From an uncultured Selenomonas sp. (GTDB taxonomy: Bacteria; Bacillota; Negativicutes; Selenomonadales; Selenomonadaceae), in contig CAJPRR010000024.1 in the NCBI GenBank assembly GCA_905373085.1, positions 1 through 20,899 of the forward strand: a stretch of 20,899 nucleotides of DNA, given 5' to 3'. The position numbers and the translations under genes are program-made. This document shows positions 8,825 through 15,223 of the stretch, piece by piece (position 1 is the stretch's first letter; the number at the start of each line of letters is the position of its first letter). The notes beneath the pieces were generated by a model. The model had not been told where the DNA came from and did not search any database. It worked only from the letters and a program-made list of their open reading frames with translations.

Positions 8825-9157
8825 TTAAAAAATAATGACATCCTCGATATGGCGGTCTCCCACACCCCACGAACGAACCGATGTATGGTCGGCCAACAAA
8901 TAGATGCGCAAGGAATCCGTCTCCAAATCAATCAAGCGGCTCGTCTCCTCAACGAGCCGCTCGTACTTCTTCTTGCTCAAAAACGCCTCGAAGGCGGACT
9001 TCTGCACACGAATCCCATAGCGCTCGACACACTTGACCATGCGGTTGCGGCGCTTGTTGTCCACAATGTCGTAGATCACGAGCACGATGTAGCGGCGCTC
9101 GTCAGCAGCGACGAACTCCATCTCCTCGTATTCCAGATCCAGCTCCATGTCCGTCAT
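8825..9157 (-). CDS. cas2: Cas2, spacer-acquisition subunit
   Basis: 110 aa from ATG 9157. The ferredoxin-like fold starts with the strand YIVLVIYDIVDNKRRNRMVK (about residues 23-42); D30 is the conserved Asp at the end of the first strand. Cas2 forms the central dimer of the Cas1-Cas2 integrase. The N-terminus is about 20 residues longer than in many Cas2 proteins (acidic, MELDLEYEEMEF). An internal ATG at 9121 would give a more usual 98-aa protein but has no well-spaced ribosome site, while 9157 has GAGGTG 6 nt upstream. The longer frame to 9202 overlaps cas1. The gene begins 10 nt after the cas1 stop. Confidence 0.9.
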   Translation of the reverse strand: MTDMELDLEYEEMEFVAADERRYIVLVIYDIVDNKRRNRMVKCVERYGIRVQKSAFEAFLSKKKYERLVEETSRLIDLETDSLRIYLLADHTSVRSWGVGDRHIEDVIIF

Positions 9158-9167
9158 GCCGCTCACC

Positions 9168-10166
9168 TCACCGCAAGGAAACAGGCTCATAGATCTCCGC
9201 ATTCTGCGCCATCAACGCCTGCGCGTACTGTCCCGCCTGCTGCGCGAGGCTGTGGCGGTACGAATGCTTGCCCGGCCTGTACTGATTGACCGTCCGAAGC
9301 TTCTTCTCATAAGCGTGCAGGAAGATGCCGCGCCCCTCGCGCGTCAAGAATACGCCCTCGCCGTCATCCGCCGGAGGCGCAAAATGCCCGGGCTTGATCT
9401 CATGATGCTGCACGAGAGCGAGCACCATTGAATCGACGAGCACCGCACGCCACTCCTCCATAAGATCCGACGCCAAGGCAGGATGACGGTTCTTCAACGC
9501 ATGAAGAAAGCCGAAGTACGGATGCAGCCCCTCGTTGCTCAAAGCCGTATAGATATCATACATCAAAAGCGTATAGCCAAGACTCAGCATCGCATTGAAC
9601 GCATCCAAAGGCGGCCGTCTGCTGCGGCGCGAGAAAGAAAACTCCTCGGGCACGAGCCGCCCCAAAGCACGGAAATACACCTTCGCAATGACGCCCTCGT
9701 AGCCCATGAGCTGCTCGCTCGTCTCGCATTGGAAAATATGCTTGCGCAGGGCGAGGATCTCCTCAATGTCCTTGCGAACCTCGGGCAGCTCCGCCCGCCG
9801 ATTGTAGCGACGCAAGAGCGTCAGCTGGTTGTGCACCTTCGCTGCAATCGCCTTGCGTCCCAACGCGAGATAAAAGGACGAACCCTTGAGCAGAATCTGC
9901 TGCTCTTGCCGAAAGACATGCACATGGCGCGTCGATTCAAGGCGACCGAAAAAAGCGCCCGTGCGCGACAGCCATGTGACAGGAACGCCCAGTCGCAGAA
10001 GCTCCACCATCGCCTGCGAGGAAACCTGCACGCGGTCGATCAGCGTCAACCCTTCCAAGACCTCCTCGGGAATCTCCATGATGCACTCACGGTTGCGACC
10101 GATAATGAAATTCCCGCCGCGTTTCTGAACATAAGCGCCCTCTTCCGTGATATAAACAAAACTCAT
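9168..10166 (-). CDS. cas1: Cas1, CRISPR spacer integrase
   Basis: 332 aa. The N-terminal beta domain is followed by the helical catalytic domain with the metal-binding triad: E157 in GYEGVIAKVYF, H222 in FGFLHALKNRHP and E237 in SDLMEEWR. All three are present, so integration of new spacers should work with Cas2. There is no reverse transcriptase or other fusion. Ribosome site GGGAGGTG lies about 6 nt before the ATG. The start codon is only 15 nt from the last CRISPR repeat, with no room for an ordinary promoter between. This suggests the gene is expressed by read-through from the array. Confidence 0.95.
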   Translation of the reverse strand: MSFVYITEEGAYVQKRGGNFIIGRNRECIMEIPEEVLEGLTLIDRVQVSSQAMVELLRLGVPVTWLSRTGAFFGRLESTRHVHVFRQEQQILLKGSSFYLALGRKAIAAKVHNQLTLLRRYNRRAELPEVRKDIEEILALRKHIFQCETSEQLMGYEGVIAKVYFRALGRLVPEEFSFSRRSRRPPLDAFNAMLSLGYTLLMYDIYTALSNEGLHPYFGFLHALKNRHPALASDLMEEWRAVLVDSMVLALVQHHEIKPGHFAPPADDGEGVFLTREGRGIFLHAYEKKLRTVNQYRPGKHSYRHSLAQQAGQYAQALMAQNAEIYEPVSLR

Positions 10167-10181
10167 GTCCCACCTCCCGAA

Positions 10182-10216
10182 TCCACCGTCCCCTTTCGGG
10201 GTTCATGTTCTGAAAT
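10182..10216 (-). repeat. Degenerate terminal CRISPR repeat next to cas1
   Basis: This leader-distal copy keeps the hairpin but has TCCA in place of GTTT at its outer end, so the crRNA-sense 3' end reads GGTGGA instead of GGAAAC. Degeneration at the trailer end is normal and fixes the direction of the array. The changed bases run directly into the cas1 ribosome binding site. Confidence 0.9.
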
Positions 10217-12191
10217 GAGTGGGTAGTGATATGACCCGCAGATTCCTTGAGACGGTTTCCGTCCCCTTTCGGGGTTCATGTTCTGAAATGCAGAAAGATC
10301 GCGAAAAGAGAGAGAAAATCCTGTTTTATGTTTCCGTCCCCTTTCGGGGTTCATGTTCTGAAATTGAAAGGGGGTGATAGGAATGAAGCGCGCTGCCCGC
10401 AAGAGGCGTTTCCGTCCCCTTTCGGGGTTCATGTTCTGAAATACGTTTGAGGAAGATTTCGGCAAGGATATTATTAGTGTTTCCGTCCCCTTTCGGGGTT
10501 CATGTTCTGAAATCTGGTGTATGGATCGGCTATAACCGCTCTTCAATCGAAAGTTTCCGTCCCCTTTCGGGGTTCATGTTCTGAAATAAGTACATTAACA
10601 ATTCAATACAGGAGGTAACTATCGTTTCCGTCCCCTTTCGGGGTTCATGTTCTGAAATTTGAAAGAAGGGATATATCCCTTCTCAAGAGCGATGGTTTCC
10701 GTCCCCTTTCGGGGTTCATGTTCTGAAATTAACATGGCAAAAATGGAAAGGCAAAAACAGCAGGAAGTTTCCGTCCCCTTTCGGGGTTCATGTTCTGAAA
10801 TTTCTCGGCGATGGAAGCGAATGGAGACCAATATGACGGCGTTTCCGTCCCCTTTCGGGGTTCATGTTCTGAAATTGTACGAAGAGTTTCCAGACGTTGC
10901 GGAAGATGAGGTTTCCGTCCCCTTTCGGGGTTCATGTTCTGAAATGAGAAGAGTCCTGCAAAGAACCGCCCGATGGGAAGCGTTTCCGTCCCCTTTCGGG
11001 GTTCATGTTCTGAAATTTTAAGCCTTGCAAGGTAAATGGTATTCCTGCCCGATAGTTTCCGTCCCCTTTCGGGGTTCATGTTCTGAAATAGGTTAAAAAA
11101 CTCGGCATTACGCCGCTTCGCCTGTTGTTTCCGTCCCCTTTCGGGGTTCATGTTCTGAAATTGCTATTATGGCACGAGTATCTTTTGTAAAAGCAGGGGT
11201 TTCCGTCCCCTTTCGGGGTTCATGTTCTGAAATTAGCAGCTTCTTTCTCAGCTTCAGCAGACTCTTCTTCGTTTCCGTCCCCTTTCGGGGTTCATGTTCT
11301 GAAATGCAAGACGATGAGCTTAAAGGCAAGCTCGACGCGACGGGTTTCCGTCCCCTTTCGGGGTTCATGTTCTGAAATTAGTGACTTGGAGCTTGTCAAG
11401 GGTCTGTCAATTACTCCTGTTTCCGTCCCCTTTCGGGGTTCATGTTCTGAAATTGCCTGCTTCACGGACTTCTGCAAGACTTCCTCGCCCTGTTTCCGTC
11501 CCCTTTCGGGGTTCATGTTCTGAAATTGCTTGCACGCTGTCCGACGAGGACAAGGCGGCTATCGTTTCCGTCCCCTTTCGGGGTTCATGTTCTGAAATGT
11601 TTAACAAAGTCTGATGTTGGGGAAGTACCGTTTTTGTTTCCGTCCCCTTTCGGGGTTCATGTTCTGAAATAGCTCCTCGTCAGACTGGTAAGACCATTGC
11701 TGCTGCTAGGTTTCCGTCCCCTTTCGGGGTTCATGTTCTGAAATCAAAGCAAAGTGGATCCTACATTAGAGCAAGTATGGTATAGTTTCCGTCCCCTTTC
11801 GGGGTTCATGTTCTGAAATAATTTCAGTATCCTTGAGAACCATCGCGTTATACAACTCGTTTCCGTCCCCTTTCGGGGTTCATGTTCTGAAATAGCGTCC
11901 GCAGGATGTAGTGGAGATGTGCGGGGTAGTCGTTTCCGTCCCCTTTCGGGGTTCATGTTCTGAAATGAATACGACGGTCTTCCTCATCAATGAAACGAAC
12001 AACCAGTTTCCGTCCCCTTTCGGGGTTCATGTTCTGAAATGCGAACATTGCGGTGTCGATGCAATCCGCTGAGAACAAGTTTCCGTCCCCTTTCGGGGTT
12101 CATGTTCTGAAATTTAGCAGGGAGAAAGGAAGGTATAAAATGGCAAGAATTAGTTTGTTTCCGTCCCCTTTCGGGGTTCATGTTCTGAAAT
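10182..12191 (-). CRISPR. Type III-A CRISPR array, 28 repeats and 27 spacers, transcribed from the minus strand
   Basis: Repeats are 35 bp. On the plus strand each begins GTTTCCGTCCCC, continues TTTCGGGG and ends TTCATGTTCTGAAAT. By hand count there are 28 copies starting at 10182, 10255, 10330, 10408, 10479, 10553, 10624, 10695, 10767, 10841, 10911, 10982, 11055, 11127, 11199, 11271, 11344, 11419, 11492, 11564, 11636, 11710, 11785, 11859, 11932, 12006, 12079 and 12157. Spacers are 35-43 nt and all differ, so the array has been active. In the minus orientation the repeat ends in GGAAAC and folds CCCC-GAAA-GGGG, followed by exactly ACGGAAAC, the standard 8-nt crRNA tag. Orientation is further set by the degenerate repeat at the cas1 end and by a promoter beyond the 12191 end. 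New spacers should therefore enter at 12156/12157. Confidence 0.98.
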
Positions 12192-12336
12192 TCCTCAGCT
12201 TGCAATCCCTGATTTTACACGGCTTCAAGATGTTGTTTGCGGCGCGGATTGTTTTTTTGTCTCTTTTCTGCGCCGTTTCTTTGAAAAAATGCGCTTCAAG
12301 CCTTGTCATTGCTGATGCGGCGGGGATTTCTCTTAT
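12192..12336 (-). other. CRISPR leader
   Basis: Between the first repeat (ending 12191) and the promoter -10 lie about 145 bp of AT-rich, gene-free sequence with A-tracts on the minus strand (for example GACAAAAAAACAATC and CATTTTTTCAAAG). This is what a leader that guides Cas1-Cas2 insertion usually looks like. A 77-codon minus-strand frame across it has no family features and I do not call it a gene. The transcribed leader would be about 138 nt. Confidence 0.75.
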
Positions 12337-12365
12337 AGTATAACATAAAGGAAGCAGACGAACAA
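12337..12365 (-). promoter_or_regulatory. Promoter of the pre-crRNA (and probably of the cas operon)
   Basis: On the minus strand: -35 TTGTTC (12360-12365), a 17-bp spacer, and -10 TATACT (12337-12342) preceded by TGT, an extended -10. Spacing is ideal for the housekeeping sigma factor. It points into the leader and array, and no other strong promoter is seen before cas1. Confidence 0.7.
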
Positions 12366-12423
12366 GGTTTCTACTGCCTTTATACTTCCTGAAAGACGTT
12401 TGTTGATTCATTCCAAAAGCACC

Positions 12424-12510
12424 AAAAAGGCGCCGCCTTCGGTCGGAGCGTCACACCCGACATCTCTTTTGCCCATTGCCGAAGCATGCGGCGCGTGAGG
12501 ACGCTTTTTT
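12424..12510. terminator. Large two-sided terminator between the PBECR2-like gene and the CRISPR promoter
   Basis: Inverted arms GCGCCGC-CTTCGG (12430-12442) and CCGAAG-cat-GCGGCGC (12479-12494) form a 13-bp stem with one 3-nt bulge. The loop can fold a second hairpin, GTCGG/CCGAC (12442-12446 with 12457-12461). On the minus strand the stem ends in GGCGCC followed by TTTTT (12424-12428), a good intrinsic terminator for the gene starting at 12933. On the plus strand GCGT-GAGG-ACGC is followed by TTTTTT (12505-12510). It shields the CRISPR promoter from read-through. The large loop is unusual for a plain terminator. The stretch 12511-12555 shows nothing else. Confidence 0.6.
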
Positions 12511-12555
12511 CACCTCAAAAGCCAGTCGCCTTTTCTTAGTTTCAGTATAACAAGA

Positions 12556-12933
12556 TTACTCTCGCCTGTAAAGGATAACTTTGTTCCTCAATATTTTCTT
12601 CCAAGCGGCATCGCCAATTCGCCAAAAAGAAATAATGGAATGCCTGTAGCGAGAGGGTTCTTTTTCTACTTTCAAACGCAAGATTGCCTTGAACCGTTCT
12701 CCATTTTCTTCTATCATTTTCAGAATCACAGCGGTATGCGGTTTCGATGCTGCAATGATGTAATCCGGCTCTTGTATGATTTGCGGAATGTACCTCATGA
12801 ATCTCTCATAATCTTGAGGATGCCGTTCTTTGATATGTTCAATCCTCTCGTCCGTGATAACGATATCTGAGGATTGAATCTCTCGCTCCACAAGTGAATA
12901 AATTGCCTTGTCAATCCTGCAAAGCAAATGCAT
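12556..12933 (-). CDS. Small PBECR2-like (BECR-fold) nuclease-domain protein, stand-alone
   Basis: 125 aa. The pattern IVITDERIEHIKERHPQDYE (about 24-43), then KPHTAVILKMIEENG (64-78), LRLKVEKEP (85-93) and a C-terminal basic KKILRNKVILYRRE resembles, as I remember it, the PBECR2 domain (phage-barnase-EndoU-colicin-RelE-like nuclease fold) common in Firmicutes phages and genomes. Conserved H33, H38, the K/H of KPH and the C-terminal R/K residues could be catalytic, but this is inference. Ribosome site AAGGA lies 9 nt upstream of the ATG. Base composition is much lower in GC than the neighbours, suggesting transfer. It stands alone between the mmd operon terminator and the CRISPR leader, with no antitoxin-like gene beside it. 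Function is unknown; it may be a toxin, a phage-derived RNase or a domesticated fragment. Confidence 0.7.
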   Translation of the reverse strand: MHLLCRIDKAIYSLVEREIQSSDIVITDERIEHIKERHPQDYERFMRYIPQIIQEPDYIIAASKPHTAVILKMIEENGERFKAILRLKVEKEPSRYRHSIISFWRIGDAAWKKILRNKVILYRRE

Positions 12934-12943
12934 CGAATCACAT

Positions 12944-12983
12944 CCTTAAACAAAACTGCCGCACGCGGGTGCGTGCGGCAGTT
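12944..12983 (-). terminator. Rho-independent terminator after the mmd operon
   Basis: A perfect 13-bp stem (12954-12966 with 12971-12983) and a 4-nt loop, followed on the minus strand by TTTTGTTT. It ends the transcript carrying mmdA-mmdE-mmdC. The ribosome binding site of the PBECR2-like gene begins directly after the T-tract, so that gene depends on read-through or on a promoter I cannot see. Confidence 0.85.
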
Positions 12984-13015
12984 CCATTCATACAAGCTCA
13001 ACCGACAATAACTAG
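12981..13015 (-). pseudogene. Degraded second copy of the mmdC 3' end
   Basis: Positions 12981-13015 repeat 13053-13086, the last codons, stop and 3' flank of mmdC, with about 28 of 35 aligned positions identical; all differences but one single-base gap are transitions. Read on the minus strand the copy still ends L-V-I-V-G-stop, as mmdC does, and sits right before the terminator. It looks like the leftover tail of an older or paralogous biotin-carrier gene whose body has been lost. Confidence 0.55.
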
Positions 13016-13049
13016 GAAGCCCCCCACCAATAGAGGGCGGAGGTTCAAC
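13016..13049 (+). mobile_element. Possible IS200/IS605-type right-end relic
   Basis: The plus strand reads GAAGCCCCCCACC, a 6-7 nt loop, GGCGGAGG, then TTCAACC. From memory this resembles the right-end hairpin of IS200/IS605 (TnpB-type) elements, typically GAAGCCCCC...GGGGG..GTTCA. Pairing is imperfect in DNA and better as minus-strand RNA (G-U pairs). No transposase or TnpB frame adjoins it, so it would be only a relic. It could instead be chance GC-rich structure. Confidence 0.3.
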
Positions 13050-13068
13050 CTCGTTCCATTCGTACAGC

Positions 13069-13458
13069 TTAGCCGACGATGACCAGCGGGTCGCCGGCCT
13101 TAACGCTCTGACCGGCGGCGACGTTGATCGCCTTGACCGTGCCGGCCTGCGTTGCAGCGATTTCGTTCTGCATCTTCATGGCTTCGAGAATCAGGAGGAC
13201 GTCGCCCGAGTTGACCTTCTGTCCTTCGGAGACGAGGACGTTGACGATCTTGCCCGGCATCGGGGCGTTGACGGAAGCTTCGCCGGCGCCAGCGGAAACA
13301 GCTGCCTTGGCAGGAGCGGCAGGAGCAGCCGGAGCGGCAGCCTTCGGAGCAGCGGCGGGAGCGGCAGCCTTGGGAGCCGGAGCCGCGCCTGCGACCTTCT
13401 CTTCCTCGACCTCGACTTCGTAGCTCGTGCCATTGACCTTGATGTTGAACTTTTTCAT
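13069..13458 (-). CDS. mmdC: Methylmalonyl-CoA decarboxylase gamma subunit (biotin carboxyl carrier)
   Basis: 129 aa from ATG 13458. A short N-terminal segment ([19 protein letters not shown]) is joined by a flexible Ala/Pro linker (about 24-58) to a biotinyl domain containing EAMKM at 92-96; K95 would carry the biotin. It shuttles the carboxyl group from the alpha subunit to the membrane beta subunit. An upstream in-frame ATG (13473) contains the ribosome site GGAGG itself, so 13458, with GGAGG 7 nt before it, is the true start. It follows the epsilon-like gene by 45 nt and is the last gene before the terminator. The same type of carrier also serves oxaloacetate decarboxylase or glutaconyl-CoA decarboxylase; the neighbours decide for methylmalonyl-CoA. 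Confidence 0.9.
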   Translation of the reverse strand: MKKFNIKVNGTSYEVEVEEEKVAGAAPAPKAAAPAAAPKAAAPAAPAAPAKAAVSAGAGEASVNAPMPGKIVNVLVSEGQKVNSGDVLLILEAMKMQNEIAATQAGTVKAINVAAGQSVKAGDPLVIVG

Positions 13459-13503
13459 TGTAAATTCCTCCAAGTCTTCAATTTGTTTTCGCTTACGTCT
13501 TCC

Positions 13504-13647
13504 TCAATGGATGCTCTGGCGACCCGCCATTGCCCATGCGTCGTTGCGCTTGATCTTGACGGCAACGACTTTATTGCCAACCATCATCTGGACGGCTGCG
13601 GCGATGGCCGCAGCGACCTCAGGTTTGACGTCTTTTGCATTTTGCAT
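13504..13647 (-). CDS. mmdE: Small methylmalonyl-CoA decarboxylase epsilon-like subunit, 47 aa
   Basis: A short gene easily missed: ATG at 13647, TGA at 13506-13504, with GGGAGG 7 nt upstream. The product has an Ala/Val-rich helix (PEVAAAIAAAVQMMVG, about 9-24), a strand VVAVKIKR and the ending AWAMAGRQSIH. The W-x-x-x-GRQ end is what I recall from the small epsilon subunit of the Veillonella enzyme and the C-terminus of the delta subunit, thought to stabilise the decarboxylase complex. It lies between the alpha and gamma genes (15 and 45 nt gaps), in the same transcript. The symbol is assigned by position and pattern, not by a search. Confidence 0.75.
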   Translation of the reverse strand: MQNAKDVKPEVAAAIAAAVQMMVGNKVVAVKIKRNDAWAMAGRQSIH

Positions 13648-13662
13648 AAGTGAACCTCCCGA

Positions 13663-15192
13663 TTACAACGGAATATTGCCATGCTTCTTCGCCGGCCCGA
13701 TTTCGCGCTTCGAGGCAAGAGCGTTCAGCGCCGTGATGACATAGGGGCGCGTCTCCTTCGGCTCGATGACCATGTCGGCGTAGCCGCGCTCCGCCGCCTT
13801 GTACGGCGTAGCGAATTCCTCGACGTACTCCGCCGTCTTCTGATCCTTGTCGGGATCCTTGCGGAAGATGATGTTCGCCGCGCCCGCAGGACCCATGACG
13901 GCGATTTCCGCCGAAGGCCATGCCATGACCTGATCCGCGCCGAGTTCGCGGCAGCACATGGCGATGTAGGAGCCGCCGTACGCCTTGCGCGTGATGACCG
14001 TGACCTTGGGCACCGTCGCCTCGCTGTAGGCGTAGAGCATCTTCGCGCCGTGGCGGATGATGCCCGTGTGCTCCTGACCGACACCCGGCAGGAAGCCCGG
14101 AACATCGACGAGGTTGACGAGCGGGATGTTGAACGCATCGCAGAAGCGGATGAAGCGCGCCGCCTTGTCGGAGGCGTTGACGTCGAGGCAGCCTGCCATG
14201 ACGTTCGGCTGGTTCGCGATGATGCCGACAGAGCGGCCGTCGAAGCGTGCGAAGCACGTGATGATGTTCGTCGCGAAATACTGATGCACTTCGTAGAACT
14301 CGCCGTTGTCAACGATGCTGCGGATGACATCCTTCATGTTGTACGGCGCGTTCGGGTTGTCCGGAATGACCGTGTTCAAGGACTCGTCCATGCGCGACGG
14401 GTCGTCGCCCGTCTCGACAATCGGCGCGTCGTCCATGTTGTTGCTCGGCAGGAAGGAGAGCAGGTAGCGGATCTGTTCGATGCAGTCGTCCTCGTTCTCC
14501 GCCGCGAAATGCGCGACGCCCGAGACCGAGTTGTGCGTCATGGCGCCGCCCAAGGCTTCCGCCGTGACTTCTTCCGCCGTGACGGACTTGATGACGGCAG
14601 GTCCCGTGATGAACATCTGGCTCGTGTTCTTGACCATGTAGATGAAGTCCGTGATGGCCGGGCTGTAGACGGCGCCGCCCGCGCACGGTCCCATGATGAC
14701 GGAGATCTGCGGCACGACGCCCGAAGCCGCCGTGTTGCGGTAGAAGATGCCCGCATAGCCCGAAAGCGCGTCAACGGCTTCCTGAATGCGTGCGCCGCCC
14801 GAGTCGTTGATGCCGATGCAAGGAGCGCCCATTTTCATCGAGAGATCCATGACTTTCCAGATCTTGTGCGCGTGCTTCTCGCCCAAGGAGCCGCCCTCGA
14901 CCGTGAAGTCCTGCGCGAACGCGTAGACAAGGCGGCCGTCGACCGTGCCGTAGCCCGTGACGACGCCCTCGCCCGGCAGTTCTTTCTTGTCCTGCCCGAA
15001 GTTCGTGCAGCGATGCTTCATGAACATGTCAAGCTCGACGAAGGTGTCCTCGTCGAAAAGCTTCTCGATGCGCTCGCGAGCCGTCATCTTGCCTTTTTCG
15101 TGCTGCTTGTCGATGCGCTTCTGTCCGCCGCCCAGTCGGATGTGCTCCTTCTTGGCGTGCATGAGGGCGATTTTTTCCTGAACTGTAGCCAT
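13663..15192 (-). CDS. mmdA: Methylmalonyl-CoA decarboxylase alpha subunit (carboxyltransferase)
   Basis: 509 aa, full length for the biotin-dependent acyl-CoA carboxyltransferase family. Two crotonase-like halves are visible. The first has INDSGGARIQEAV (128-140) and MGPCAGGAVYSPA (167-179), the second VDVPGFLPGVGQE (362-374) and RKAYGGSYIAM (402-412); these form the oxyanion holes. The enzyme moves the carboxyl of (S)-methylmalonyl-CoA to the biotin on MmdC, giving propionyl-CoA. GGAGG stands 7 nt before the ATG, and the gene has its own promoter. The fold alone cannot separate it from propionyl-CoA carboxylase beta, but the mutase, epimerase, epsilon-like and carrier genes around it, and the absence of a biotin carboxylase gene, favour the decarboxylase. 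The Na+-pumping beta subunit gene is not in the window. Confidence 0.92.
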   Translation of the reverse strand: MATVQEKIALMHAKKEHIRLGGGQKRIDKQHEKGKMTARERIEKLFDEDTFVELDMFMKHRCTNFGQDKKELPGEGVVTGYGTVDGRLVYAFAQDFTVEGGSLGEKHAHKIWKVMDLSMKMGAPCIGINDSGGARIQEAVDALSGYAGIFYRNTAASGVVPQISVIMGPCAGGAVYSPAITDFIYMVKNTSQMFITGPAVIKSVTAEEVTAEALGGAMTHNSVSGVAHFAAENEDDCIEQIRYLLSFLPSNNMDDAPIVETGDDPSRMDESLNTVIPDNPNAPYNMKDVIRSIVDNGEFYEVHQYFATNIITCFARFDGRSVGIIANQPNVMAGCLDVNASDKAARFIRFCDAFNIPLVNLVDVPGFLPGVGQEHTGIIRHGAKMLYAYSEATVPKVTVITRKAYGGSYIAMCCRELGADQVMAWPSAEIAVMGPAGAANIIFRKDPDKDQKTAEYVEEFATPYKAAERGYADMVIEPKETRPYVITALNALASKREIGPAKKHGNIPL

Positions 15193-15223
15193 ACTCTTCC
15201 TCCTCTATGTCGAATCTTCTCTT

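Noticed and set aside
8825..10166. Reverse transcriptase-Cas1 fusion as an explanation for mRNA-sense spacers
   Set aside because: Cas1 is a plain 332-aa protein and no reverse-transcriptase motif is present in the locus.
10163..12205. Many short frames across the array giving repeated peptides such as SVPFRGSCSE or ISEHEPRKGTET
   Set aside because: These are translations of the CRISPR repeat, a known source of false protein entries.
12178..12411. A 77-codon minus-strand frame over the leader
   Set aside because: It covers the promoter and leader and runs into the first repeat; no family features.
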